DNA from: Sphingorhabdus sp. SMR4y
GTDB lineage: Bacteria > Pseudomonadota > Alphaproteobacteria > Sphingomonadales > Sphingomonadaceae
Direction of reading: 5' to 3'
Length of the DNA stretch: 64,000 nt
Assembly (NCBI RefSeq): GCF_002218195.1
Contig: NZ_CP022336.1
Location: forward strand, 2,041,001-2,105,000
Position numbers and translations under genes: made by a program. How positions within the stretch are numbered: position 1 is the first letter of the stretch; each line of letters opens with the position of its first letter. The notes under the pieces are model-generated. The model saw nothing but the letters and a program-made list of their open reading frames with translations, made no database searches and had not been told where the DNA came from. Shown here piece by piece: positions 31,695 through 40,129 of this stretch.

Positions 31695-33446
31695 ATGACT
31701 TTTACAGCCCCTGGCCGCGAACAGAATTTTGTCCTCAAGCATATCGCCGATATCGGCGAACTGGCGACCCATGACCAATTTGCCGGTGCAAGCGAAGATA
31801 TGGTCGAGGCGATTGTCGAGGGGATCGGCCAATTCGCGGCAGGCGAATTTGCCCCGCTCAACCGGATCGGCGACACGGTCGGCGCGCGCTGGAACGATGG
31901 CAGCGTAACGATGCCCGAGGGTTACAAGGACGCCTATGCACAATTTGTCGAAGGCGGCTGGGCGTCGATCGACGGACCGGAAGATTTTGGCGGACAGGGC
32001 CTGCCCTACTCGCTTTCGGCACTGATCCTCGAGACTTGCGGCGCAGCCAATTTCGCGTTCACCCTGTGCCCGATGCTCAGCTTTGGCGCGATCGAGGCGA
32101 TCCACGTTCACGGATCCGACGAACAGAAGGCCCGATATCTGCCCAATCTGATTTCCGGCGCCTGGACCGGCACAATGAACCTGACCGAGCCGCAGGCCGG
32201 GTCCGACGTCGGCGCGCTGCGCTCGACCGCAGAGCCGATTACCGAGGGCGAACATGCCGGCAAATACCGGATCAAGGGTCAGAAAATCTATATCACCTTC
32301 GGCGAGCATGATCTGACCGACAATATTATCCATCTCGTGCTAGCCCGCACGCCGGGAGCGCCGGAAGGCACGCGCGGCATTTCCCTGTTCATCGTGCCCA
32401 AATATCATCTGGATGCGGACGGCAATCCCGGCGCGCCCAATGATGTCACTTGCGTCTCGATCGAGCACAAGATCGGCATTCACGCCTCGCCTACCTGTGT
32501 CATGGCCTATGGCGAGCAGGACGAGTGTATCGGCGAGATGATCGGTGGCGAATTTGGCGGCATGAAAGCGATGTTCACGATGATGAACAATGCCCGTATC
32601 AATGTCGGCTCGCAGGGCGTGCAGATCGCCGAGCGCGCGACCCAGCAGGCCAGTCATTATGCGGCGGAACGGGTCCAGTCGGCCCGCGCCGGTAGCGGCA
32701 ACAAGGAACCGGTGGCGATCATCGAACATCCCGACGTCCGGCGTATGCTGCTTCGGTCCAAGGCCCTGACGCAGGCGGCCCGCGCCCTTCTCTATTATGC
32801 AACATCAAGCGTCGACCGTGCCACTCTGGGGATCGAGGGAGCCAAATCCCGCGCCGAAATCCTGACTCCGCTGATCAAGGGCTATGGCACGGATATCGGC
32901 AATGAAGTCGCCTCGATCGGTGTACAGGTGCACGGCGGCATGGGTTTCATCGAGGAGACCGGCGCTGGCCAGCATTTCCGCGATGCCCGCATCGCGCCGA
33001 TTTACGAAGGCACCAACGGCATTCAGGCCGCCGATCTGGTCGGCCGGAAACTGGGTCTGGATGGCGGCGAGGCCATGGCTGCGCTGATTTCCGAAATTCG
33101 CGCCGAGGCCGAAGGGGAAGCGAGCCTGTCGGTGCTGGCTGACGCCTGCGGCGATATCATGCAGTGGATGGCGGGCGGTGACGCCTCCATCGATGACCGG
33201 CTGGCCGGAAGCTATGCCTTCATGACCATGCTGGCAACCGCCACCTGCGGCATGCTGATGAAGAAGCAGCACCGGATTGCCTCGGCCGAACTGGACGGTG
33301 GAAATGATGTGTTTCTCAAGGCCAAGCTGGTTACCACCCGCTATTATCTCGACCATATTGTTCCCGAAGCGCTTGGTTTGGAAGCGGCGGCCAAAGGTGG
33401 CGCAGATATATTGTATAGCCTGAGCAGCGCCGAGCTGGCTGGCTGA
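31695..33446 (+). CDS. Acyl-CoA dehydrogenase with C-terminal extension (DmdC-like subfamily)
   Basis: 583 residues, the long ACAD type with an extra C-terminal domain, as in 3-methylmercaptopropionyl-CoA dehydrogenase and aryl/alkyl-CoA dehydrogenases. FAD and substrate motifs: TGTMNLTEPQAGSDVGALRS, QKIYITFGEHD, GVQVHGGMGFIEETGAGQHF and RDARIAPIYEGTNGIQAADL. The last contains the catalytic Glu (YEGTNG). I chose the ATG at 31695 because the family begins with a short peptide before FVL; an in-frame ATG at 31641 is possible. The stop is followed after 2 bases by an ATPase gene. True substrate unknown. Confidence 0.93.
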   Translation: MTFTAPGREQNFVLKHIADIGELATHDQFAGASEDMVEAIVEGIGQFAAGEFAPLNRIGDTVGARWNDGSVTMPEGYKDAYAQFVEGGWASIDGPEDFGGQGLPYSLSALILETCGAANFAFTLCPMLSFGAIEAIHVHGSDEQKARYLPNLISGAWTGTMNLTEPQAGSDVGALRSTAEPITEGEHAGKYRIKGQKIYITFGEHDLTDNIIHLVLARTPGAPEGTRGISLFIVPKYHLDADGNPGAPNDVTCVSIEHKIGIHASPTCVMAYGEQDECIGEMIGGEFGGMKAMFTMMNNARINVGSQGVQIAERATQQASHYAAERVQSARAGSGNKEPVAIIEHPDVRRMLLRSKALTQAARALLYYATSSVDRATLGIEGAKSRAEILTPLIKGYGTDIGNEVASIGVQVHGGMGFIEETGAGQHFRDARIAPIYEGTNGIQAADLVGRKLGLDGGEAMAALISEIRAEAEGEASLSVLADACGDIMQWMAGGDASIDDRLAGSYAFMTMLATATCGMLMKKQHRIASAELDGGNDVFLKAKLVTTRYYLDHIVPEALGLEAAAKGGADILYSLSSAELAG

Positions 33447-33448
33447 AC

Positions 33449-34279
33449 ATGGCTGACTTGGGCGCCAGGGACCTGCTGGAACGGATTGCCGATGCACTCG
33501 ACCGGATGGCGCCACCAGCCGCCAGTCCGATCGATCTCTCCTCGGGCGATGCGTTCATCTGGGACGGGACGGCCCCCAGAGCCATTGCAGCTTTCGATCC
33601 GACCGATATCGATCTGCTGACCGGTATCGATACACAGAAGGCCCGTCTGCTGGACAATAGCAAGCGTCTGGCAAAGGGCCATGCCGCGCATGATGTACTG
33701 TTGTGGGGTTCGCGTGGCATGGGCAAATCGGCGCTTGCCAAGTCGGTAATCCGGACGCTGCAGAAGCAGGGTGAAGATATTGCCCTGGTCGAGGCACCGT
33801 CGGATCATCTGGAGACGCTGCCGGCTCTGTTTGAGCTGCTGGCATTTGCCAGGCGGCGTTTCGTGCTCTTCATCGATGACATCGGCTTTTCCGAGGACAG
33901 CAACGAACCGCGCACATTGCGTTCGATGCTGGAAGGCGGAGCCAGCCAGCGGCCGGCCAATGTCCGGCTATATGTTACCTCCAATCGCCGCCATATTGTC
34001 CCTCGGCAGATGAGCGAACAGGACGACCCGGTCAATCCCCGCGACGCCGTCGATGATCAGCTGGCGCTGTCCGACCGTTTCGGTTTGCGGCTGGGCTTCC
34101 ACGCCGCTTCGCAGGATGATTATCTCGCGATCATCGCCCGTTATGCCGAGGCGCATGGGCTGGAATTTGATAGGGAAGATGCGCTTTTATGGGCAAAGCA
34201 GCGCGGTAGCCGCTCCGGCCGGGTAGCATGGCAATATATTATCGAGCTGGCCGGACGCGCCGGAAAATTTCTGGCCTAG
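33449..34279 (+). CDS. DUF815-type AAA ATPase
   Basis: 276 residues. The Walker A motif GSRGMGKSALAKS is at about 87-99 and the Walker B motif LFIDDIGFSED near 142-152; MLEGGASQRPANVRLYVTSN is the DUF815 landmark, and the sensor region contains NRRHIVPRQMSEQDD. The function of DUF815 proteins is unknown; they resemble DnaC/IstB-like or chaperone ATPases. The gene starts 2 bases after the acyl-CoA dehydrogenase stop and ends one base before a convergent gene. Confidence 0.9.
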   Translation: MADLGARDLLERIADALDRMAPPAASPIDLSSGDAFIWDGTAPRAIAAFDPTDIDLLTGIDTQKARLLDNSKRLAKGHAAHDVLLWGSRGMGKSALAKSVIRTLQKQGEDIALVEAPSDHLETLPALFELLAFARRRFVLFIDDIGFSEDSNEPRTLRSMLEGGASQRPANVRLYVTSNRRHIVPRQMSEQDDPVNPRDAVDDQLALSDRFGLRLGFHAASQDDYLAIIARYAEAHGLEFDREDALLWAKQRGSRSGRVAWQYIIELAGRAGKFLA

Positions 34280-34280
34280 C

Positions 34281-35639
34281 TTATTGATCGGTCGCGGTTG
34301 CGGCTTTGGCAGCACCCTCGCGCGAAACCCGCCAGATGATCCCGCCGACGTCGTCGCTGACCAGCAAGGCACCAGTCTGGTCAAAGGCAACCATTGCGGG
34401 GCGACCTCGGGCCTGTTGCTCCTCGTCAACGAAACCGCTCAATATAGTGAGCGGCTTGCCTTCAGGCTCGCCACGCTGATTGAAATTGACATAGACAACA
34501 TCATAGCCGGACAACGGCTGGCGGTTCCAGGATCCGTGCCGCGCGACCACCGCCCCGGTCGCAAAGGGTTTGCCCAGTGCCTGCCCATGGGAAAAGGCGA
34601 GGCCAAGCGGCGCGACATGCGCGCCCAGCGCATAGTCCGGGCGTCGTTCATATTGCCGATGATCGAGATTTTTAGGATCGACCCGCGGGTCGACATGCCC
34701 GCCCCAGAAATGCCAGGGCCAGCCGTAATGCGCGCCCCAGCGCACTTCGGTGAGATAGTCCGGCACCATGTCGCTGCCCAGCATGTCTCGCTCGTTCACC
34801 ACTGTATAGAATTTGTCGGTGCCGGGCAGATAGGCCATGCCTACCGGATTGCGCATGCCGTCGGCATATATGGTCTTCTTGTTGGTTGCGAGTTCGACTT
34901 GCAGAATGGCAGCACGCTGTTTTTCGATGTCCATCCCGTTTTCGCCGATATTGCTGTTCGATCCGACCGAGACATAAAGATATTTTCCGTCCAGACTGGC
35001 CAGCAGATCGCGGGTCCAGTGATTATTCGGTGCCTTTGCGTTGAGATTGGCAACCTTGCGCCCCTCGGCAGTGATTTTCGTATCCCCATCTTCATAGGGA
35101 TAGGCATAGACCGCGTCGGTATTGGCAACATATAATGTGCCCTCGATCAGCGCCATGCCGAACGGGGAATTTAGATTTTCCAGAAAGGCAAAGGTCTTGT
35201 CGACTTTGCCATCCTTGTCGCTGTCGCGCAGCAGACTGATACGGTTGGCCGATTCGGTGCCCGCTCCCGCCTTGCTCATCAGATTGCGCATGATCCAGCC
35301 TTCAATCCCCTTGTTGGTTCGCGGCGGGCTGTTGGTCTCCGCGACCAGAATATCCCCATTGGGCAGACGAAACATGCTTCGCGGATGGTCCAGGCCCTCG
35401 GCAAATCGTTCGACGACCAGTCCTTCAGCCGCAACCGGTCCCTCGCCTTCCCCCCAGGGCGCGGCTTTGGCGATATTGATCGTCGGAAATTTTTCCGTGC
35501 GTACGTGGGTCAGATCGGGCTCGACGCCTGTGGTGGCTTCGAGCGGCAGGCGCGCGGTATCGCCGCGGGTAAAATAATATCCAGCGCCGATCCCCAGAAT
35601 GACAAGCAGAATCGCGATATTTCTAATATGTTTCAGCAT
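34281..35639 (-). CDS. PQQ-dependent sugar dehydrogenase (L-sorbosone dehydrogenase-like)
   Basis: 452 residues. An N-terminal hydrophobic segment (NIAILLVILGIGAGYYFTRG) anchors or exports it. The rest is a six-bladed beta-propeller of the glucose/sorbosone dehydrogenase family: FAEGLDHPRSMFRLPNGDIL, NSPFGMALIEGTLYVANTDA, GMRNPVGMAYLPGTDKFYTV and the final VGGIIWRVSRE. Members oxidise sugars in the periplasm with PQQ and pass electrons to the respiratory chain. No PQQ synthesis genes are in the window, so the cofactor is taken from the family, not proved. Confidence 0.88.
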   Translation of the reverse strand: MLKHIRNIAILLVILGIGAGYYFTRGDTARLPLEATTGVEPDLTHVRTEKFPTINIAKAAPWGEGEGPVAAEGLVVERFAEGLDHPRSMFRLPNGDILVAETNSPPRTNKGIEGWIMRNLMSKAGAGTESANRISLLRDSDKDGKVDKTFAFLENLNSPFGMALIEGTLYVANTDAVYAYPYEDGDTKITAEGRKVANLNAKAPNNHWTRDLLASLDGKYLYVSVGSNSNIGENGMDIEKQRAAILQVELATNKKTIYADGMRNPVGMAYLPGTDKFYTVVNERDMLGSDMVPDYLTEVRWGAHYGWPWHFWGGHVDPRVDPKNLDHRQYERRPDYALGAHVAPLGLAFSHGQALGKPFATGAVVARHGSWNRQPLSGYDVVYVNFNQRGEPEGKPLTILSGFVDEEQQARGRPAMVAFDQTGALLVSDDVGGIIWRVSREGAAKAATATDQ

Positions 35640-35690
35640 GCGCTGATAATAGGTGGCGTCAATGGTCCTGACAAGCGCGCTCTGAGATGC

Positions 35691-35894
35691 TCAGCGGCCT
35701 TTCCACCAGATCAGCAGCGCCAGCAGGACTCCAAGCGCGAGTCCGGTCAACAGACCGGCCGATGGCTGCCCCATAAAGCCGCCGATAAACGCTCCCGCAA
35801 TCGCGCCAATCGCGATGAACACGCCGCCGCCGCTGCTGTTTTTCGGGCCATTGCTGGAAGATTTGGAAGCATGTTCCGGGGTTTCTGGATTCAT
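35691..35894 (-). CDS. Small membrane protein with glycine-zipper segments
   Basis: 67 residues. A polar Ser/Asn/Gly-rich start (SKSSSNGPKNSSGGG) is followed by two hydrophobic helices with Gly-x3-Gly spacing (AIGAIAGAFIGGFMG and LLTGLALGVLLALLIWW) and a short basic end. I chose the ATG at 35894 (MNPETPEH), since the longer frame has no better site. Function unknown; the glycine zipper suggests tight helix packing or oligomers in the inner membrane. Confidence 0.6.
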   Translation of the reverse strand: MNPETPEHASKSSSNGPKNSSGGGVFIAIGAIAGAFIGGFMGQPSAGLLTGLALGVLLALLIWWKGR

Positions 35895-36057
35895 GGCCGC
35901 TGCCCTAAACCACAATGCAGCGAATGGCCAGTGCTTCCCGCCCGTCTTATGCTTAACACTCTGGTAACCCTAGCTTTTGAAGATATTTCCATCGATCGAC
36001 CGTAGAGATTTGTGGCAGGCGGAAGACGAATGACGTCGCCCCAATAAGGAGCCATAA

Positions 36058-36267
36058 ATGCAGTTACCCGTGTTCATTGACTCCACGCATTACAGCGATG
36101 CCGAACGGCTGATCTCCAGCTATGGCGAAGAAGCTGGACTGGAAGCGGCCAACCGCGCCGACAAGAGCCGGTCAGTCGGCAATCATCTCCATTATTGCAA
36201 ATGGCGGCAGGTCGAACGGCTTTGTATTTTGCTGACCCTCGACCAGTCGATCGGCACAGTACACTGA
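36058..36267 (+). CDS. Small conserved-looking protein, unknown function
   Basis: 69 residues, no membrane segment. ATAAGGAGCC is an excellent ribosome-binding site. The sequence (DAERLISSYGEEAGLEAANR, then KWRQVERLCILL and QSIGTVH) resembles short alphaproteobacterial proteins with the ending TVH that I know only as hypothetical. It ends one base before the convergent GIN-domain gene. The strong start signal and high helix propensity make it a real gene. Confidence 0.65.
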   Translation: MQLPVFIDSTHYSDAERLISSYGEEAGLEAANRADKSRSVGNHLHYCKWRQVERLCILLTLDQSIGTVH

Positions 36268-36268
36268 A

Positions 36269-36976
36269 CTATCGGTCGGGGTTGCACAGGATCGTGGCAG
36301 CCCCGTCCGTTCTCACCGTACAATTGGGTTTTCCGGCGATTTGGATTTGCCCGGTGCCGTTGTTGGTGATGACCGCTTCCCGTGTCACTTTCATCTGGCT
36401 GCTTGCCGGACCGCGGTGGATCAGTGTCAGCTTTTCAACCGTCAGTTCGGGGCTTTCGAACATGCTGGCTCCCTGCAGCTCGATCCGGGCGTCGCGCACC
36501 TTGCCGGCCAAGGTCACCTGACCGCCACCCGTCATCGCCAGATCCAGCCGGTCCGCATCCACCTCATCAATCTGCAAAGTACCAAAGCCGCCAAGCCGCA
36601 CCCGCGGGGTGCGGCCGGACAATTTGTCGAGCGTCACCTGACCCGAGCCGAGATGCGAGATATTGCTGATCGCGTAACTGCTGAGATAGAGGGTCACTGG
36701 TCCGTCGCTGTCATAATCATTGCCGCTCAGTGATTTGGGTTTCACGGAAACGATCAATTGCTTGCCGTTTTTTTGCAATGATACCCGGTCCAGGATCTCG
36801 CGGGTATCTCCCTCTGCCCGGGCCGAGGGCCCCTTGCCGGAGACCAGCATCACATTCACGCCGTGACCGATCCGGATGTCTTCAAATCCGAAAATCGAGA
36901 ATTTTCGTTCTGCCGCCGAAGCGGGAAACGGTAGCAACAGCGCAAACGCAATCAACACCATCGTAATATATTTCAT
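36269..36976 (-). CDS. Exported GIN-domain protein (DUF2807), non-lipidated
   Basis: 235 residues. A signal peptide ends near residue 21 (PFPASA/AE). The rest is a right-handed beta-helix-like GIN domain (FEDIRIGHGVNVMLVSGKGP, YAISNISHLGSGQVTLDKLS, and LAMTGGGQVTLAGKVRDARI). The start ATG overlaps the stop of the methyltransferase gene as ATGA, so they are translationally coupled. Proteins with this domain are best known as putative cell-surface or adhesin heads in Bacteroidota; the role here is unknown. The paralogue at 37660-38406 is a lipoprotein. Confidence 0.82.
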   Translation of the reverse strand: MKYITMVLIAFALLLPFPASAAERKFSIFGFEDIRIGHGVNVMLVSGKGPSARAEGDTREILDRVSLQKNGKQLIVSVKPKSLSGNDYDSDGPVTLYLSSYAISNISHLGSGQVTLDKLSGRTPRVRLGGFGTLQIDEVDADRLDLAMTGGGQVTLAGKVRDARIELQGASMFESPELTVEKLTLIHRGPASSQMKVTREAVITNNGTGQIQIAGKPNCTVRTDGAATILCNPDR

Positions 36977-37596
36977 ATCGGCCTCGCTTCGCCAAATTCC
37001 ATCCAACCCAGCCAGCGCGGGGTTTTTGGCGCATAATGACCGCCGTTTCCGGTGAGTTTATATCCATTGGCTTCGATCAGCTTGGCCACCGGCCGGTGCA
37101 GATGGCAGCCACCAGCGATATGTTTCCACAGCGGTTCAATACGTCGTTGCCATTTTTCCGGCCCCTCGTCGGGGGCCCGGCCATGTTCGAGGAAGAGGAT
37201 TTTGCCGCCTGGTTTCAAGACACGGCGCATTTCCGACAGCACCTGTTTTCCATCCTGCACCGAACATAAAGTGAAGGTGGTCAGCACGGTATCAAAACTG
37301 GCATCGGCGAAGGGCATGGCTTCTCCGATGCCGTCGCATATCTCCATGTCGAAACCGCGTTGGCGCGCTTCATCACGGGTATAGTCGAGCAATTCTGCGG
37401 ATGGATCGAGGCCGGTCAGCTTGTTGACCTTCGACCGGTCATAAAATTGCAGATTGATTCCGCCTCCACAGCCAAGCTCCAGCACGTCACCGTCGGCTTT
37501 TGGCACGATCTCGCTGCGGTCCTTCATAACCGCCGGTTGCGAACAGGCGCAGCGGATCAGTCTCGGAACCGCATATTTTTCCCATAAATTTGCCAT
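36973..37596 (-). CDS. Class I SAM-dependent methyltransferase
   Basis: 207 residues. Motif I is VLELGCGGGINLQFY, followed by LTGLDPSAELLDYTRDEARQ (motif II acid) and FDTVLTTFTLCSVQD and RVLKPGGKILFLEHG (post-I to III). This is the UbiE/Coq5-like Methyltransf_11 type; relatives such as METTL7-like thiol or phospholipid methyltransferases share the EHGRAP and WKHIAGGCHLHRP end. I chose the ATG at 37596; a GTG 18 bases earlier is possible. It sits between two GIN-domain genes and overlaps the downstream one. Substrate unknown. Confidence 0.85.
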   Translation of the reverse strand: MANLWEKYAVPRLIRCACSQPAVMKDRSEIVPKADGDVLELGCGGGINLQFYDRSKVNKLTGLDPSAELLDYTRDEARQRGFDMEICDGIGEAMPFADASFDTVLTTFTLCSVQDGKQVLSEMRRVLKPGGKILFLEHGRAPDEGPEKWQRRIEPLWKHIAGGCHLHRPVAKLIEANGYKLTGNGGHYAPKTPRWLGWMEFGEARPI

Positions 37597-37659
37597 CGCG
37601 GGCGAATCTGCCACAGGCGCTGCGGATCGCCAAGCGAATTCATCCTGTCGGGCCTGCGG

Positions 37660-38406
37660 TCAACCGCAGCTTATGTCACCGGAGCCCATCGCCCGTGATT
37701 TGCACTTCGCGTTTCCGTGGATACGGACATCGCCGGATCCCATGACCTTGGCGTCGACCGATCCGTCCGAGGACAACTCGACATCGCCGCTGCCGGCAAC
37801 CGAAATGCTTGCACGCTCGGCGTTCAGATCCTTGCCGCTGATGTCACCGGAACCGGCAATCGACACGTCGATCGATCCAGCGGTACCCGCGAGGACCAGA
37901 TTGCCCGAACCGGCGATTTTGGAAGTCAGCGCCGTGGTATCGATCTTCGCCACCCGGATATTGCCCGAGCCAGCGATGCTCAGTTCGGCAGAATCCGCCG
38001 TCATCGCATCCACTTCCATATCCCCGGACCCCGCAAGCTTGGCGCTCTTCAAAGACGGCGCGCTGATATAGATCGTGGCTTTGCCGGCATCGCCCCAGAA
38101 TTTGTCGTCACCATCCCGGCCGATTTTAATCTGGTCTCCGGAAATGCTGTAGCGCAGCTGTTCAACCGCATCGGAATCACCTTCCGCCCGGATCGAGAAG
38201 TCATCCGCAGTGGTAAATACCACGTCATCAGGTCCGGCCAGAGTCACCCCTGCAAATGCGCCCGGGTTGCTGGCGTCGGATCCGATGGCCGCACCGTCGG
38301 AAAAGCTGCTGCCGGCGCTGGATGCGGCATCACCCACGGCGTCGACAATCGACCCTTCACACGCCGCAAGCGCCAATAGGGGTGCCAAAAACACTATTTT
38401 CTTCAT
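37660..38406 (-). CDS. GIN-domain lipoprotein (DUF2807)
   Basis: 248 residues. The signal peptide carries a lipobox, LALAAC (Cys16). After a Ser/Gly linker comes a beta-helix of short repeats with the recurring motif AGSG (LAGSGDMEVD, IAGSGNIRVA, IAGSGNLVLA, IAGSGDISGK, VAGSGDVELS, MGSGDVRIHG), typical of GIN domains. The C-terminal part has two Cys (NAKCKSRAMGSGDISC). It is the first gene of the GIN-methyltransferase-GIN series. Function unknown; probably outer-membrane anchored. Confidence 0.85.
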   Translation of the reverse strand: MKKIVFLAPLLALAACEGSIVDAVGDAASSAGSSFSDGAAIGSDASNPGAFAGVTLAGPDDVVFTTADDFSIRAEGDSDAVEQLRYSISGDQIKIGRDGDDKFWGDAGKATIYISAPSLKSAKLAGSGDMEVDAMTADSAELSIAGSGNIRVAKIDTTALTSKIAGSGNLVLAGTAGSIDVSIAGSGDISGKDLNAERASISVAGSGDVELSSDGSVDAKVMGSGDVRIHGNAKCKSRAMGSGDISCG

Positions 38407-38490
38407 CCAAGCCTCCGTTGCTGTATTAATTTAGTAATACGCCTGTATCAAGCAGAGATCAACTGGAAAATACGCCTTTCCAGGCATGAG

Positions 38491-38526
38491 AAAAGGGCTG
38501 CCACATCTCTGTGCCAGCCCTTTTTT
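38491..38526. terminator. Terminator between GIN lipoprotein and carD
   Basis: AAAAGGGCTG and CAGCCCTTTTTT form a stem with an inner CACA-TCTC-TGTG helix. A and T runs on both sides let it act in both directions; on the minus strand it ends the carD transcript, 30 bases beyond the stop codon. Confidence 0.8.
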
Positions 38527-38556
38527 GCATTTTGATCCACGTTGGAAGTACGGCGA

Positions 38557-39087
38557 TCAATCTTCTTTCACATCATAATATTGCGGTGCCGCAATATTGA
38601 GAATTTCGAGAATTTTCGCCAGAGCGGTCGGTTCATCGGTTTCTTCCATCGCGGCCAGTTCGCGGGCCAGACGGCTCGATGCCGCTTCAAAAATCTGTCG
38701 TTCGGAATAGCTTTGCTCCGGCTGGTCATCGGCGCGGAACAGATCGCGGGTCACCTCGGCAATTGATACCAGATCGCCGGAATTGATCTTCGCTTCATAT
38801 TCCTGCGCACGGCGCGACCACATCGACCGCTTGACCTTGGGCTTGGCTTTCAGCGTCTCCATGGCTTCCTTGAGTGTCTTGTCGGAAGACAATTTGCGCA
38901 TGCCGACGCCTTCTGCCTTGTTGGTCGGAACCCGCAGGGTCATCCGTTCCTTTTCAAAGCGCAAAACATAAAGTTCGAGTTGCATGCCTGCAATTTCTTC
39001 ATTCTGCAGTTCAATAACCCGTCCAACACCATGTTTGGGGTAAACAACATAATCGCCCACATCAAAGGACAGCACATTCGCAGCCAT
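38557..39087 (-). CDS. carD: CarD family transcription factor
   Basis: 176 residues. The N-terminal RNA-polymerase-interaction domain (VGDYVVYPKHGVGRVIELQN, then MRLRVPTNKAEGVGMRKL in slightly different spelling) is followed by the helical DNA-binding domain with the conserved Trp in RSMWSRRAQEYEAKINSGDL. CarD binds RNA polymerase beta and stabilises open complexes at rRNA and many other promoters. I chose the ATG at 39087 (AAAGG upstream, protein starts MAANVLSFDVG); the frame extends 16 codons further without a start signal. A perfect 18-bp palindrome stands 48 bases upstream. Confidence 0.95.
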   Translation of the reverse strand: MAANVLSFDVGDYVVYPKHGVGRVIELQNEEIAGMQLELYVLRFEKERMTLRVPTNKAEGVGMRKLSSDKTLKEAMETLKAKPKVKRSMWSRRAQEYEAKINSGDLVSIAEVTRDLFRADDQPEQSYSERQIFEAASSRLARELAAMEETDEPTALAKILEILNIAAPQYYDVKED

Positions 39088-39134
39088 AAAAAGCCTTTCT
39101 TGATTGGTTGGAGAAGAACGCTGGTCGCGTTCCA

Positions 39135-39164
39135 ATTTCGTAATTACGAAATAACCCTTTCGTA
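39135..39164. promoter_or_regulatory. Perfect 18-bp palindrome plus third half-site upstream of carD
   Basis: ATTTCGTAATTACGAAAT (39135-39152) is fully symmetric, and the half-site TTTCGTA recurs at 39158-39164. It lies between 48 and 77 bases before the carD start codon, in the 287-base gap to fdxA. An operator for a dimeric repressor or activator is likely; which protein binds cannot be read from the window. Confidence 0.6.
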
Positions 39165-39374
39165 CATATATTTAACGGCCAAACACCACCCACTCCCTCG
39201 GGTGTTCAGCCGATTACGCACGTCTTTTAACAGATTCGTCACAAAAAAGCAATTTATCGTTGCATTGCACAACTAATCATCGCCAAAAATGCCCATTTCC
39301 GGCATTCGGCTGTTGGATCCGCTTCGTCGCAACGCAACAATATCGAAGGGCGCTGGCCTCGGCGAGATCAGGCC

Positions 39375-39713
39375 TTAATCGCCCGCGCCGGGTTTTTCCG
39401 AGAAGAAGGCCTCGAACTTGCCTTCCATGCCCTTATATTCGTCGGCATCGGCCGGCGGTTCGCGGCTGACCGTGATATTCGGCCATTCTTCGGAAAATTT
39501 CGTGTTGATCTCAAGCCATTTTTCCAACCCGTCTTCGGTATCGGGCAGAATCGCCTCGGCCGGACATTCGGGCTCGCAAACGCCGCAGTCGATGCACTCG
39601 CTCGGGTTGATGACCAGCATATTGTCGCCTTCGTAAAAGCAGTCCACCGGACACACTTCCACACAGTCCATATATTTGCATTTGATACAGTCTTCGGTAA
39701 CAACGTAAGTCAT
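39375..39713 (-). CDS. fdxA: 7Fe ferredoxin FdxA
   Basis: 112 residues, the usual length of the alphaproteobacterial [3Fe-4S][4Fe-4S] ferredoxin. Cluster ligands: [20 protein letters not shown] in the first half and [16 protein letters not shown] in the second; the CxxxxxxC spacing in the first motif marks a 7Fe type. The C-terminal 50 residues are the extension seen in Azotobacter-type FdI. It carries low-potential electrons for unknown partners. Order helicase, S4, fdxA, carD on one strand is the common alphaproteobacterial arrangement. Confidence 0.96.
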   Translation of the reverse strand: MTYVVTEDCIKCKYMDCVEVCPVDCFYEGDNMLVINPSECIDCGVCEPECPAEAILPDTEDGLEKWLEINTKFSEEWPNITVSREPPADADEYKGMEGKFEAFFSEKPGAGD

Positions 39714-39817
39714 CTGATCTTAAACTCCCCAATGCCGGCCCACGATTTCAGGACGGCAGATTTAATCCTAGCTATTGCGCAATTTCTGACACGTCAACAG
39801 TTGGTTTGACCGCTATT

Positions 39818-40120
39818 TCAATTACCAGTCTGCAATATCTCGTAACAGGATTGCGCCTGCAAAGCGCTGCTGCGGCGCTCAGGCAGCACGATGATCCTAA
39901 CCACGTGTACGTCATGGCCCTGCGGAACAGTCAGAATGTCGCCTTGCCGGACCCTGACATGACCCCGTTCGATGCGCCGCCCATTCAGCCGGACATGCCC
40001 CTTTTCCGCCAGCTTCCGAGCCATCACCCGGTTATGGGCAAAGCGCAGATACCAGAGCAGCTTGTCGATCCGCAGCACTGGCTGTGCCGGGGACGTGCGT
40101 TCCGCTGCCCTGCCGCTCAA
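39818..40120 (-). CDS. S4-domain RNA-binding protein (Hsp15/HslR-like)
   Basis: 100 residues. The S4 domain runs RIDKLLWYLRFAHNRVMARK, LAEKGHVRLNGRRIERGHVR, then VRQGDILTV. HslR-like proteins bind stalled 50S subunits carrying nascent peptide; related S4 proteins bind rRNA. It starts at TTG 40120, with AGGA seven bases upstream, which I prefer to a GTG further in. It begins 9 bases after the helicase stop in the same frame, so the two genes are translated together. Confidence 0.85.
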   Translation of the reverse strand: MSGRAAERTSPAQPVLRIDKLLWYLRFAHNRVMARKLAEKGHVRLNGRRIERGHVRVRQGDILTVPQGHDVHVVRIIVLPERRSSALQAQSCYEILQTGN

Positions 40121-40129
40121 GCCAGCATC

